NCBI RefSeq assembly: GCF_018333215.1
Contig: NZ_BORO01000016.1
Span: forward strand, 17,654-81,653
DNA: 64,000 bases
Reading direction: 5' to 3'
From: Oceanobacillus sp. J11TS1
GTDB taxonomy: Bacteria; Bacillota; Bacilli; Bacillales; Amphibacillaceae
Shown piece after piece: positions 36,023 through 45,892 of the stretch (the first letter of the stretch is position 1; the number at the start of each line of letters is the position of its first letter). The notes beneath the pieces are model-generated. The model had not been told where the DNA came from and did not search any database. It saw nothing but the letters and a program-made list of their open reading frames with translations. Position numbers and translations under genes: made by a program.

Positions 36023-37489
36023 ATGGCTGAATCAGCAACAAGTAATATAAGAAAAGGGCCCATTCTTACTGTTATCATTCTAGGAGCGTTTGTATCGCTC
36101 TTAAACCAAACATTGATGAATGTGGCTTTACCTTCTATTATGGAAGACTTAAATATAGTAGAGAGCACAGCACAGTGGATTACTACTGGATTCATGCTAG
36201 TTAATGGCGTGCTTATTCCGGTTACAGCATTTTTAATGGAAAGATTTTCAACAAGGCAGCTATTTTTAACTGCTATTAGTTTATTTACGATTGGGACATT
36301 AATCTGTGGGATAGCCCCAGATTTTGCCATTTTAATGGCTGGCCGAATCATTCAAGCGGTTGGAGCAGGAATTATTATGCCATTACTGACAACCGTTGTA
36401 CTGGCGCTTTTCCCAGTTGAAAAGCGTGGAGGAGCAATGGGGCTTATTGGTATTGCGATTATATTCGCACCTGCTGTCGGTCCAACGTTATCTGGTTTTG
36501 TCGTTGAACATTACTCATGGAGATTATTATTCTTCATTATCTTACCAATTGCCGTTTTAACGATTATTCTAGGGATTATCTTCTTGAAAAATGTGACGAA
36601 GCAGACTTTTCCTCATATCGATGTCGTGGCCGTGATTCTTTCCACACTCGGATTTGGCGGTATCTTGTATGGATTTAGTACTGCGGGGACAAACGGTTGG
36701 ACAGATGCAACTGTCATTACCGGATTAATTGTTGGTTTTATTGCGTTATTTCTTTTTATCGTACGCGAATTACGAGCGGACGTTCCAATGCTGGACTTCA
36801 GGGTTTTCAAAAACGGTATATTTTCGCTTACAACGGTCATTAATGTTGTCGTAACCGTAGCTATGTTTGCTCCAATGTTATTGATTCCATTATATTTACA
36901 AAATATCTTGGATATCAGTCCAATGAATTCAGGGTTAATGCTGATGCCAGGAGCAATTATAATGGGAATCATGTCACCAATTACAGGGAAAGTGTTTGAT
37001 AAAATTGGTGCACGGCCGCTGGCGATTGTCGGTTTGGCCATTACAGTGGTTACAACCTATTTATTCACCCAATTAACGGATACAACAAGTTACACGTATC
37101 TCATTGTTATTTATACAATTCGTATGTTTGGGATGTCCATGATTATGATGCCAATTATGACAGCTGGACTTAACCAATTGCCAGACCGTCTTCATCCACA
37201 TGGTACGGCAATGGTTAACACGGTACGTGCCGTTGCTGGTGCGATTGGAACAGCATTCTTGGTTACTGTCATGACTAATCGGGCAAAAGATAGTATTCAA
37301 GATATTATTGTGCAAAACCATTTTGATCCGGCGAGCCAACAAGATATGCTTCATGCTGCGAATCTTGCACAGGTTCAAGGAATCAATGATGCCTTTATGG
37401 TATCTACGGTATTTGCGGTTGTCGGTCTGATTCTTTCGTTCTTTATTAAACGCGGAAGAACAACCCAAGAAGAACAACCAGCATCATAA
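36023..37489 (+). CDS. DHA2-family (EmrB/QacA type) drug:proton antiporter
   Basis: A 488-residue MFS protein with 14 predicted helices. Motif D1/A region LNQTLMNVALPSIMEDL and motif C GIAIIFAPAVGPTLSGF near residue 150-165 mark a proton-driven exporter. It expels hydrophobic or cationic toxic compounds. The binding site AGGAGATG is 12 nt upstream. The TetR gene before it and the terminator after it bound a two-gene unit. Confidence 0.94.
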   Translation: MAESATSNIRKGPILTVIILGAFVSLLNQTLMNVALPSIMEDLNIVESTAQWITTGFMLVNGVLIPVTAFLMERFSTRQLFLTAISLFTIGTLICGIAPDFAILMAGRIIQAVGAGIIMPLLTTVVLALFPVEKRGGAMGLIGIAIIFAPAVGPTLSGFVVEHYSWRLLFFIILPIAVLTIILGIIFLKNVTKQTFPHIDVVAVILSTLGFGGILYGFSTAGTNGWTDATVITGLIVGFIALFLFIVRELRADVPMLDFRVFKNGIFSLTTVINVVVTVAMFAPMLLIPLYLQNILDISPMNSGLMLMPGAIIMGIMSPITGKVFDKIGARPLAIVGLAITVVTTYLFTQLTDTTSYTYLIVIYTIRMFGMSMIMMPIMTAGLNQLPDRLHPHGTAMVNTVRAVAGAIGTAFLVTVMTNRAKDSIQDIIVQNHFDPASQQDMLHAANLAQVQGINDAFMVSTVFAVVGLILSFFIKRGRTTQEEQPAS

Positions 37490-37522
37490 GAGAAGCTTAC
37501 CTCAAAAAAGAGTTAGAATAAC

Positions 37523-37563
37523 AAAACAGGCTGCAGGAGAAAATTACCTGCAGCCTGTTTATT
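37523..37563. terminator. strong terminator between convergent genes
   Basis: AAACAGGCTGCAGG pairs perfectly with CCTGCAGCCTGTTT (14 bp), 9-nt loop. Confidence 0.92.
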
Positions 37564-37643
37564 GTGGTTTGATAGTAAGGAAAATTATTTTGCTTCCTTA
37601 ATCGAATCAGCACGCTTCTCGAGAATAACCAGCACTATTTCAT

Positions 37644-38708
37644 TTATAGAGATATCTGATCAATCTGTGTAACCATTTCGGCAATCAGTTCACCGGCTGG
37701 GAGCTGTTTGCATGATCGTGGATTCTGACCGCTCCAAAGTGACATCCATTTCGCTTGGCTTTGCTTTCCAGCTTCTCTTCGAATCGGTTGGGTTAATGTG
37801 TTTTGGATGGGATAAGGCGGTAAATGCATTTCATATTCTTTCATTTTGGTAATGAAATCGTTTTGAATACCTCTGGCTGGTTTACCACTAAATGCGGAGG
37901 TGACAGTTAATTGGTCCTCTTTACTGTTCAACACAGCCTGCTTGTGCTGCTCGTTGGCGCCGCTTTCTAAACTGGTAAGAAAAGCAGTTCCTATTTGAAC
38001 ACCCTGTGCACCAAGGACTAAAGCTGCCAGTACTCCTCTGCCATCAGAAATACCTCCTGCTGCAATCAGTGGAATATTTACTTGGTCTGCTGCTTGCGGA
38101 ATGAGCGCCATGGTCCCAATCATGGCATCTTCAAAAGAACCTAAAAATGTGCCGCGATGGCCACCAGCCTCGCTTCCTTGCATCACAATCATATCCATGC
38201 CGCTTGCTTCATTGGCTTTTGCTTCCGTAACCGTTGTAGCTGTTCCCATCAATACGATATGATTTTCTTTTAGCTGCTGAAGGGTTTCTTGTGAAGGAAT
38301 TCCAAATGTAAAGCTGCATATAGGTACCTGTTCTTCAATGATAACTTGGATTTGCTGTTCAAAAGCAGCAGTACTGTATTCTTTTACTTTCGGAACTTCT
38401 GAAATATTTAAAGCTTCACGACAAGGGAGGAGCCATTCATTAGCTTGTGCCACCTCTGTATCACGTACTTCTGGCGTTTCTGGGGTAAACAAATTAACTG
38501 CAAAGGGTTTATCTGTGAGCTGCTTTATCTTAAGAATACTTTCTCGTGTCTGTTCCGCATTCAAGTAGCCTGCACCAAGTGTTCCAAGTCCGCCTGCATT
38601 CGAAACAGCAGCAACCAGCTCCGGAGTAGTTATTCCTCCAGCCATACCTGCCTGAATAATCGGATAACTGATTCCGAGTTTTTCAGTCAGCTTATTTTTA
38701 TTCCACAT
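37644..38708 (-). CDS. nitronate monooxygenase (FMN, 2-nitropropane dioxygenase family)
   Basis: A 354-residue FMN TIM barrel that oxidises alkyl nitronates such as propionate-3-nitronate with O2. The N-terminal PIIQAGMAGGITTPELVAAV binds FMN, GSEAGGHRG near residue 180 holds the catalytic His, and AAGGISDGRGVLAALVLGAQ binds phosphate. GGAGGAATC is 6-8 nt upstream of the ATG. Some family members are instead enoyl-ACP reductase II (FabK); the GSEAGGHRG context and lack of neighbouring fatty acid genes favour NMO. Confidence 0.9.
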   Translation of the reverse strand: MWNKNKLTEKLGISYPIIQAGMAGGITTPELVAAVSNAGGLGTLGAGYLNAEQTRESILKIKQLTDKPFAVNLFTPETPEVRDTEVAQANEWLLPCREALNISEVPKVKEYSTAAFEQQIQVIIEEQVPICSFTFGIPSQETLQQLKENHIVLMGTATTVTEAKANEASGMDMIVMQGSEAGGHRGTFLGSFEDAMIGTMALIPQAADQVNIPLIAAGGISDGRGVLAALVLGAQGVQIGTAFLTSLESGANEQHKQAVLNSKEDQLTVTSAFSGKPARGIQNDFITKMKEYEMHLPPYPIQNTLTQPIRREAGKQSQAKWMSLWSGQNPRSCKQLPAGELIAEMVTQIDQISL

Positions 38709-38740
38709 TGTGATTCCTCCTTTTGTGTGATCTATCCATT

Positions 38741-39121
38741 TTAGAAGCTATATGTATTTTTATTTCCTTCCGCAAATAGGGTCACAAAAATACTTGTAAT
38801 CATTAAAACTGTACCAATGATTGCAGTAATCATAATAGAGATACCTGCTGATGCAAAAAAGCTTGCCAAAATAAGCCCGATAAAAGTAATCGCAATCAAA
38901 GCCTGGTAGATTGCTGAAATAGTTCTTATAACAAAATGATGAAAGAATGATAAAAGGAAGGGCGGTAAAAATAGAACAACTACCATTCCTATTGATAACA
39001 ATAAACCAGCAGGATCATCATATGAAACGGCATTGGGACCCGTCGGATATCGAGCTGCCAATAAAATAGAAGCAATTGCAGCCAGTAAAGTCAGAGCAAT
39101 TAATAGTATCTTTTTAGACAT
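38741..39121 (-). CDS. four-helix membrane protein of unknown function
   Basis: A 126-residue protein with four hydrophobic segments (about 5-22, 40-62, 67-90 and 95-118). It resembles small Bacillaceae membrane proteins of the DUF5391 type, but that is a weak impression. AAAGGGGG lies 7 nt before the ATG. It ends 32 bp before the nitronate monooxygenase start on the same strand, so the two may be cotranscribed. Confidence 0.7.
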   Translation of the reverse strand: MSKKILLIALTLLAAIASILLAARYPTGPNAVSYDDPAGLLLSIGMVVVLFLPPFLLSFFHHFVIRTISAIYQALIAITFIGLILASFFASAGISIMITAIIGTVLMITSIFVTLFAEGNKNTYSF

Positions 39122-39399
39122 GATAAACCCCCTTTCATCTTTTTACTATAACATATTTCATTGCAAATTCTATGGTTCCATTTCAACTGATTATTCGTTA
39201 AATGGTAGAAATTTATGGATGTACAAGGGGAATCCAAGGGTGAATTATTTCATTATAATGACCGTGTTTCTTTTTATTTAGATTCCTTTAGCCAGACATT
39301 CTTTAAAAACTTTTACTTAAAAGGCATAAAAATTTTAACGGAAAGGAAAGGTAATTATATATGTCTAATATGCTCATATAACAGAAGGAGGAGAAAAGA

Positions 39400-40254
39400 A
39401 TGGACAAGGATAATTCTTATGGTGAAGATTATAAATATATTCCCGCAACATCAGTAAATAGCGGTTATGGCGTGGAGGTTTTACCAGACATCTATTGTCA
39501 CACTGTTCAAATTGTTAATATTTGCTTTGTGGGAAATCCGGAAACAAATGATTTTGTATTAATCGATGCAGGTATGCCAAAATCAGCTGATAAAATTATA
39601 GCTGTAACGGAGGATCGCTTTGGTAAAAATAGCCGGCCAAAAGCAATCATTTTAACGCATGGGCACTTTGATCATGTAGGAGCTGCTGTTGACTTAGTTG
39701 AGCATTGGAAGATTCCTGTCTATGCCCATAAGTTAGAGCTGCCTTTTTTAACCGGTCAAAAAAGTTATCCGGAACCTGATCCGGGCGTAGAGGGTGGGGC
39801 GGTTGCAAAGATGTCCCCGATGTTTCCAAATGAACCGATTGACTTAGGAAGCAGTATTAAGGAGCTTCCTGCTGATGGCAGCGTGCCGGATATGCCCGGC
39901 TGGCGTTGGATACACACACCTGGGCATGCACCAGGTCATGTGTCTTTATATAGAGAGGAAGACCGCTTGCTCATTGCTGGGGATGCATTTGTTACTGTCA
40001 AACAAGATTCATTGTATAAGGTGATGGTACAGGATAGAGAAGTACACGGTCCGCCACGGTATTTTACAACAGATTGGGAACAAGCGAAGGCATCTGTTGA
40101 AAAACTCGAAGCTTTAAAACCTGCTATTGCTGTAACCGGTCATGGAGAACCGATGCATGATGAAGAGCTTTCGGAAGGGTTAGAAGAATTAGTGCGTACG
40201 TTTGATCAGACAGCTGTACCAGACTTTGGCCGGTATGTAGAGGGCGATGAGTAA
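39400..40254 (+). CDS. metallo-beta-lactamase-fold hydrolase
   Basis: A 284-residue dimetal hydrolase: THGHFDHVG near residue 86-94 (HxHxDH), HTPGHAPGHVSLY near 170 with the third His, GDAF with the bridging Asp, and a late GHGEP. Such proteins include lactonases, glyoxalase II and many unassigned thioester or lactone hydrolases. AGAAGGAGGAG precedes the ATG. It lies just upstream of the Baeyer-Villiger operon but is separated from it by a terminator. Confidence 0.9.
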   Translation: MDKDNSYGEDYKYIPATSVNSGYGVEVLPDIYCHTVQIVNICFVGNPETNDFVLIDAGMPKSADKIIAVTEDRFGKNSRPKAIILTHGHFDHVGAAVDLVEHWKIPVYAHKLELPFLTGQKSYPEPDPGVEGGAVAKMSPMFPNEPIDLGSSIKELPADGSVPDMPGWRWIHTPGHAPGHVSLYREEDRLLIAGDAFVTVKQDSLYKVMVQDREVHGPPRYFTTDWEQAKASVEKLEALKPAIAVTGHGEPMHDEELSEGLEELVRTFDQTAVPDFGRYVEGDE

Positions 40255-40310
40255 CTTTGTAAATTAAAAAACAGCTTCGGTGCTCAATCGAACACAAAAA
40301 ATTAGTGTGA

Positions 40311-40339
40311 AAGGAGAGGATATCCCCTCTCTTTTTTTA
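40311..40339 (+). terminator. terminator of the MBL hydrolase gene
   Basis: GAGAGG pairs with CCTCTC around a 6-nt loop, followed by seven T. Confidence 0.8.
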
Positions 40340-40365
40340 CTGTCAGAACAATTAGGCTGATATGG

Positions 40366-40410
40366 CCGGTAGAAAACTGAATTGATTTCTACCGGTCAGG
40401 GAGTTATATA
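40366..40410 (+). promoter_or_regulatory. promoter and perfect inverted repeat of the Baeyer-Villiger operon
   Basis: CCGGTAGAAA (40366-40375) and TTTCTACCGG (40386-40395) are perfect 10-bp arms 10 bp apart, so equivalent bases are two helical turns apart. The right arm overlaps a promoter TTGATT (40382-40387), 17-bp spacer, TATATA (40405-40410). No regulator gene lies next to it. Confidence 0.7.
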
Positions 40411-40584
40411 AAAAAGCTGAAAAATCGAATTATTCAAAAGGAGTGAATATTTGATTTCTTTATAAAATAGAATATAAGTAGTGGGGGAAATGTGGAAGGA
40501 GAAGAGAAGTATACGATTGGTTATCTAATAAAGAATATTGGCACCAAAAAGAGTCATCAAATTATAAAAAAGGGTGTGATTGAA

Positions 40585-42237
40585 ATGACTCACAACGCAA
40601 AGCAAGCTCATAATGGGAAATTGCCGAATTACGATGCTATCGTCATAGGTGCAGGTTTTTCCGGATTATATATGCTTCATCGCCTACGTGAGGCTGGCTG
40701 TTCTGTACAAGTTTATGAGGCTGGCAGTGATGTTGGTGGTACATGGTATTGGAATCGTTATCCAGGAGCACGTTGTGACATTGAGAGTATGTATTATAAC
40801 TATACTTTCTCAGAAGAACTTCTTGGCGAATGGAATTGGTCTTCTAGATACGCTGCGCAACCAGAGATATTAAACTATATTCATTTTGTTGCTGATAAGT
40901 TCGATTTACGGCGCAATATCCAATTTAATACACGCGTTACTACTGCTAGTTATGATGAGAAAAGTAATCATTGGAGCATTCACACAAACAATGGATTGAA
41001 TGTAACTGCGAAATATTTAATCACAGCTTTGGGCTGCTTATCGGCTGCGAATAAACCAAATTTTGATGGAATAGTTCGCTTTAAAGGGGAAATATACCAT
41101 ACTGGTGATTGGCCACACGAAAAAGTGAATTTTAAAGGAAAGCGTGTCGGGGTGATTGGTACTGGTTCAAGCGGGGTTCAGGCGATTCCGGTTATTGCAA
41201 AAGAAGCAGACCAGCTTACTGTCTTTCAACGCACTCCACAGTATAGTACGCCAGCACATAACCACTCTATTGATGAAAAGGTAATAAAAGAAACATGGAC
41301 AAACTATCATGAATTAAGAAAATTTATGCAAGCATCCATTCATGGTATACCAGATATACCTCGCGATAAATCAGCACTTGAAGATGAAATAGGAGAGCGT
41401 CAATTAAATTATGAGAAAGCATGGAATAATGGCGGTCTCTTTACTCTAATGTATTGCTATAACGATATTGTTGCCAATGAAGCTGCCAATGAAACCGCAT
41501 CTGAATTTATCCGCTCCAAAATAAAAGAGATAGTTGATAATCCCGATATAGCTGAAAAACTAATGCCTTCTTATCATTACGCAACGAAACGTCCAATTAT
41601 TGATACCGATTATTTTGAAACCTATAACCGTAATAATGTCTCTTTAGTAGATTTAAAGACGACACCTATTAAGGAAGTTACACCAATAGGCGTACGAACG
41701 ACAGAAGCGGAGCATGAACTAGATGTCATCGTATTTGCGACGGGCTTTGATGCAATAACAGGACCATTATTCAATATGGATATTCGCGGAAAAGACGGGG
41801 TGACATTAAAGGACAAATGGGCGGGTGGTGCAGACATAAAAACGTATCTTGGAATTGCTGCCTCCGGATTTCCGAACTTGTTTATGATTACAGGCCCAGA
41901 AAGTCCATCTGTATTAAGTAATATGATTGTTTCCATTGAGCAGCATGTGGAATGGATTGCAGACTGCATCGACTACCTTGGTAAAAATAAAATAGAAAAA
42001 ATAGAGGCAAAAGTCGAAGCCGAAGCGTCTTGGAAGAAACATTGTATGGAAGTTGCTCAGTATACGCTTTTACCAAAAGCAGATTCATGGTATATGGGTG
42101 CAAACATTGAGGGTAAACCGCGCGGATCCCTGGTTTACATGGGAGGTGTGGGACAGTATCGGCAAATTTGCGAGGATGTAGCGATAAAGGGATATGAAGG
42201 GTTTTCTATGGAACACATTCCAGAAGTATCTAATTGA
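40585..42237 (+). CDS. Baeyer-Villiger monooxygenase (FAD, NADPH)
   Basis: A 550-residue class B flavoprotein that inserts one oxygen next to a ketone, giving an ester or lactone. The FAD loop GAGFSG is at residues 22-27; the type I BVMO fingerprint FxGxxxHxxxWP appears as FKGEIYHTGDWP near 166-177; the NADPH loop GVIGTGSSG follows near 190. The start at 40585 (MTHNAKQ) has AAGGGTG 8 nt upstream; an in-frame GTG 31 codons earlier adds a tail without similarity. First gene of a four-gene unit whose other enzymes hydrolyse the ester and oxidise the alcohol. Confidence 0.94.
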   Translation: MTHNAKQAHNGKLPNYDAIVIGAGFSGLYMLHRLREAGCSVQVYEAGSDVGGTWYWNRYPGARCDIESMYYNYTFSEELLGEWNWSSRYAAQPEILNYIHFVADKFDLRRNIQFNTRVTTASYDEKSNHWSIHTNNGLNVTAKYLITALGCLSAANKPNFDGIVRFKGEIYHTGDWPHEKVNFKGKRVGVIGTGSSGVQAIPVIAKEADQLTVFQRTPQYSTPAHNHSIDEKVIKETWTNYHELRKFMQASIHGIPDIPRDKSALEDEIGERQLNYEKAWNNGGLFTLMYCYNDIVANEAANETASEFIRSKIKEIVDNPDIAEKLMPSYHYATKRPIIDTDYFETYNRNNVSLVDLKTTPIKEVTPIGVRTTEAEHELDVIVFATGFDAITGPLFNMDIRGKDGVTLKDKWAGGADIKTYLGIAASGFPNLFMITGPESPSVLSNMIVSIEQHVEWIADCIDYLGKNKIEKIEAKVEAEASWKKHCMEVAQYTLLPKADSWYMGANIEGKPRGSLVYMGGVGQYRQICEDVAIKGYEGFSMEHIPEVSN

Positions 42238-42283
42238 AGTAGGACAGGATTTTTTAATTACTAGACTTTGGGGGGGACTAAAC

Positions 42284-43216
42284 ATGGACAAACTTGATTC
42301 AAAGGTGAAAATTATCCTTGAGCAAATGGAGGCAGCAGGAAATCCGCCAATGAGTTTACTTACTCCGGAAGAAGTGAGAGCATCTTTAGATTTATCAGAA
42401 CTGGCAGGTGTTCCTGAAGAGGTTGGAAAGGTGGAAGATAGATTGATTCCAGGACTTGAGGGGGAAATTCCTGTTCGCATCTATACACCAGAGGGACAAG
42501 GACCTTTTCCTGTTCTCGTATTCTATCATGGGGGTGGATGGGTTATTGGCAATCTAGATACTGTGGACGTGCCATGTCGGCTTCTAACAAATAGAGCAAA
42601 TTGTGTAGTCGTTTCTGTAGACTATCGATTAGCACCTGAGCATAAATTCCCGGCAGCTATTAATGATGCCTATGCTGCCGTTTGCTGGGTAGTTGAAAAT
42701 GCCTCGTCCATTCAGGCAGATCCTTCGCATGTTGCGGTCGGCGGTGATAGTGCAGGGGAAAATCTTGCTGCCGTAGTTACATTAATGGCTAGAGATAAGG
42801 GCGGACCGTCTATTCATTTTCAAATGTTAATCTATCCAGTAACCAATCATTCCTATCACACGGATTCTTATAGAGAAAATGCGGATGGATATTATTTAAC
42901 AAAAGACACGATGGTTTGGTTTTGGAATCACTATTTGCCTGATGATGATACAGGCAAACATCCATATGCTTCTCCGTTGTTAGCGGATGATCTTAGCGGA
43001 TTACCACCTGCCCTAGTTATTACCGCAGAGTTTGACCCGTTACGGGACGAAGGTGAATCCTATGCTGAGCGTCTTAGATTAGCGGGGGTACCTGTGGAAG
43101 CCACCAGATACAATGGAATGATTCATGCATTTTTTTGGATGCCCGGTGTATTAAACCAAGGTAAGGTAGCAATTGAACAGGCTGCAAATGCTTTAAAAAA
43201 GGCATTTTCTAGATAG
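42284..43216 (+). CDS. HSL-family alpha/beta hydrolase (esterase/lactonase)
   Basis: A 310-residue esterase: HGGGW oxyanion motif near residue 83, GDSAGE nucleophile elbow near 154, EFDPLRDE with the acid near 250 and GMIHAFF with the His near 280. The start at 42284 has GGGGGGGAC about 8 nt upstream. Placed 46 bp after the monooxygenase, it should cleave the ester or lactone product into an alcohol (or hydroxy acid) and a carboxylic acid. Confidence 0.92.
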   Translation: MDKLDSKVKIILEQMEAAGNPPMSLLTPEEVRASLDLSELAGVPEEVGKVEDRLIPGLEGEIPVRIYTPEGQGPFPVLVFYHGGGWVIGNLDTVDVPCRLLTNRANCVVVSVDYRLAPEHKFPAAINDAYAAVCWVVENASSIQADPSHVAVGGDSAGENLAAVVTLMARDKGGPSIHFQMLIYPVTNHSYHTDSYRENADGYYLTKDTMVWFWNHYLPDDDTGKHPYASPLLADDLSGLPPALVITAEFDPLRDEGESYAERLRLAGVPVEATRYNGMIHAFFWMPGVLNQGKVAIEQAANALKKAFSR

Positions 43217-43367
43217 TTGCAATACCAGATATCAAGCTATAGGGGAGATGCTGTGCAAATAATATGGGTGTACAATGGATCGTTTCTTGAGGAATAAGTA
43301 TCGGTAATAGTTAAATGGTTGAATGGGTGTACCACTAAATGTGTGGAAAATTTGAGGAGGGAAATAA

Positions 43368-44420
43368 ATGAAAGCAGCGCAAATTGTTGAGCTAAAAAAG
43401 CCATTAAGAGTAGGGAATGTGCCAGATCCGACACCAGGGCCGCATGATGTGATTGTTAAGGTGGAAGCAAGCGGCGTCTGCAGAAGTGATTGGCATACAT
43501 GGATGGGAGACATGGGATGGATAGGTCTAGTTCCGGAATTACCTCTGATTCCCGGACATGAAATGGGTGGTGTTGTCGCTGAAATAGGAAAAGAAGTGAA
43601 AAATTTTAAACTAGGAGATCGCGTCTCCACACCATTCCACGAAGCGTGTACCCATTGTTCCTATTGCTTAAGCGGAAGATCAAATATCTGTGAGCATTCC
43701 CAGGTATATGGAACAGTAAAAGATGGGGCCTATGCGGAATATATTAAAATTCCAAATGGAGATTTTAATCTCGTTCAGCTTCCCGATGAAGTAGATTTTG
43801 TAACAGCTGCAGCGATTGGATGCCGTTATATGACAGGATTTCATGGGGTTGCTCGTGCCAACTTAACTCCTGGAAAATTTCTCGTGGTTAATGGGGCTGG
43901 CGGTGTTGGCTTATCGGCAATTCAAGTTGGGAATGCTGTGGGAGCGCAGGTAATTGCTGTGGACGTGGATGATAAAAAGCTAGAAATGGCAAAGGAAGAA
44001 GGTGCTGTCTATACAATTAACGCTCGAAAGGAAAATGTGGTGGAGACTGTTAAAGACATTACAAAAGGAGGAGCAGATGCTTCAATTGATGCACTTGGAA
44101 TTAGGGAAACCATTTTAAATTCCATCATGTCTGTTAGAAAAGGCGGCCGACATGTGCAAATTGGACTGACGACGAGTCAAGAATCTGGGGTTGTAGATAT
44201 CCCGATTGATATGATTACATTGAGTGAGATTGAAATCGTCGGAAGTTTTGGAAATCCTCGCACAGAATATGATGGTCTATTAAACTTAATTGCTCAAGGA
44301 AAGCTTAACCCGAAATCACTTGTTTCTAAGGAAGTTACTTTAAATGATGTGAGCGATATCTTTCGTGATATGTCAAATTATAGAACATATGGTTTTAATA
44401 TTATTACGAGTTTTTCATGA
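43368..44420 (+). CDS. zinc-dependent alcohol dehydrogenase
   Basis: A 350-residue medium-chain dehydrogenase. The catalytic zinc ligands are C38-type (SGVCRSDWH) and GHEMGG; the structural zinc site CTHCSYCLSGRSNIC near residue 95-110 is complete; the NAD loop is GAGGVGLSAIQVG near 178-190 with VDVDD after it, favouring NAD+. GAGGAGGGAA precedes the ATG. In the operon it would oxidise the alcohol released by the esterase, or supply the ketone from a secondary alcohol. Confidence 0.93.
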   Translation: MKAAQIVELKKPLRVGNVPDPTPGPHDVIVKVEASGVCRSDWHTWMGDMGWIGLVPELPLIPGHEMGGVVAEIGKEVKNFKLGDRVSTPFHEACTHCSYCLSGRSNICEHSQVYGTVKDGAYAEYIKIPNGDFNLVQLPDEVDFVTAAAIGCRYMTGFHGVARANLTPGKFLVVNGAGGVGLSAIQVGNAVGAQVIAVDVDDKKLEMAKEEGAVYTINARKENVVETVKDITKGGADASIDALGIRETILNSIMSVRKGGRHVQIGLTTSQESGVVDIPIDMITLSEIEIVGSFGNPRTEYDGLLNLIAQGKLNPKSLVSKEVTLNDVSDIFRDMSNYRTYGFNIITSFS

Positions 44421-44454
44421 TGCAAGTTTAATAGAAAGTTTAAGGAGGGGAATT

Positions 44455-45885
44455 ATGCCAACAATCATAAAGCAAACTTCAATGACAATTAATGGGGAAA
44501 AGGTAAATACGGAAAAGACACTTCCAGTCATTAATCCCGCAAAAGAGACAGAAGTTGGTGTTTCACCTGTTGCCTCAAGGGATGATTTAAATAAAGTGGT
44601 ATTTGCTGCTAGAACAGCTTTCCCAAAATGGGCAGCACTTTCTATGGAAAAACGGGCAGAAATGTTAGAAAAACTAGCTGACGTAATTGCCAAGAATCGG
44701 GAAGAGTTAGCTCGTATTTTCACATTAGAAATGGGAAGACCGATCAATGCAGCGTTTGGATCTTATACCGAAATTGATCATGCAGCCAGTTGGTGCAGAG
44801 CAGTTTCTAACTATAGAGTTCCTAGAGAAGTAATAGAGGACACAGAAAAGCATCGGGTGGAAAGAATTCGAACACCGCTTGGAGTGGCGGGGTTAATTGT
44901 ACCTTGGAATTTTCCTGTGATGCTTGCAATGTGGAAGATTTCATCTGCTCTGCTTTCGGGAAATACCATCGTTGTAAAACCTTCTCCATATACACCATTA
45001 ACGACTTTGCGAATCGGAGAAATAGCGAGAGAGATTTTTCCGCGGGGGGTCTTTAATGTAGTAGCTGGAACAAATGAACTTGGTCAATGGATGACAGAAC
45101 ATCCTGACATCGATAAAATTAGCTTCACAGGGTCAACAGCAACTGGTAAGAAAGTAATGAAAAGTGCTGCAAATAATCTGAAGCGTGTTTCACTTGAATT
45201 AGGAGGAAATGATGCAGCAATTGTTTTAGAAGATGCTGATCCAAAAGAGATTGTGGAGCCATTATTCTGGTCTGCATTTTCTAATACGGCACAGGTATGT
45301 GTGGCAACAAAACGTTTGTATGTACATGAAAAAATTTATGATGAATTTTTAGATTCCTTTGTTCAGTATGCAAAGAAAATCCCAGTAGGTGACGGGATGG
45401 AGCCAACAACAATGATTGGACCTGTTCAAAATAAAATGCAGTATGAAAAAGTAAAAGATTTAATTAATGATGCAAAACGAACAGGTGCTAATATTGTCTG
45501 TGGAGGAAATGTGGAGGATAAAACGGGTTATTTTATCCCTATAACGATTATCGATAACCCTCCCGAAAACTCAAGGGTGGTTACGGAAGAAGCATTTGGT
45601 CCCGTGTTACCGGTAATTAAATATAGCGACTATGAAGAAGTGATTAAGAAAGCGAATGATACCAGTTATGGTCTGGCTGGTACGGTTTGGGGAAGAGATT
45701 TAGAACTTGCCAGAACGGTTGCTGAAAAGTTGGAAACAGGTACCGTATGGATTAATGAGTTCCAGGTAATGGGACCGCAGTATCCTTTTGGTGGTCATAA
45801 ACAATCAGGGGTCGGAGTAGAAAATTCTCTAGATGGGATCCTTGAATATACCAATTCGAAAGTAATTATGTTGAAAAAGAAATGA
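44455..45885 (+). CDS. NAD(P)+-dependent aldehyde dehydrogenase
   Basis: A 476-residue ALDH. Catalytic Glu is in LELGGNDA near residue 245 and the nucleophilic Cys in NTAQVCVATKRL near 278-285; PWNFPV and FTGSTATGKK are the usual cofactor motifs. AAGGAGGGG lies 6 nt before the ATG at 44455, 34 bp after the alcohol dehydrogenase. It would turn the aldehyde or oxo acid into an acid for beta-oxidation. Last gene of the unit. Confidence 0.94.
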   Translation: MPTIIKQTSMTINGEKVNTEKTLPVINPAKETEVGVSPVASRDDLNKVVFAARTAFPKWAALSMEKRAEMLEKLADVIAKNREELARIFTLEMGRPINAAFGSYTEIDHAASWCRAVSNYRVPREVIEDTEKHRVERIRTPLGVAGLIVPWNFPVMLAMWKISSALLSGNTIVVKPSPYTPLTTLRIGEIAREIFPRGVFNVVAGTNELGQWMTEHPDIDKISFTGSTATGKKVMKSAANNLKRVSLELGGNDAAIVLEDADPKEIVEPLFWSAFSNTAQVCVATKRLYVHEKIYDEFLDSFVQYAKKIPVGDGMEPTTMIGPVQNKMQYEKVKDLINDAKRTGANIVCGGNVEDKTGYFIPITIIDNPPENSRVVTEEAFGPVLPVIKYSDYEEVIKKANDTSYGLAGTVWGRDLELARTVAEKLETGTVWINEFQVMGPQYPFGGHKQSGVGVENSLDGILEYTNSKVIMLKKK

Positions 45886-45892
45886 AAATTTT

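Noticed and set aside
36613-37041. 142-codon minus-strand frame inside the DHA2 transporter gene
   Set aside because: Antisense shadow; the sense frame carries all MFS motifs.
37585-37635. Minus-strand tail reading VLVILEKRADSIKEAK then stop
   Set aside because: Looks like the end of a coding region but too short, and no upstream part can be joined to it.
39215-39457. 80-codon plus-strand frame before the MBL hydrolase
   Set aside because: No ribosome binding site, overlaps the real gene start in another frame and reads as random sequence in its second half.
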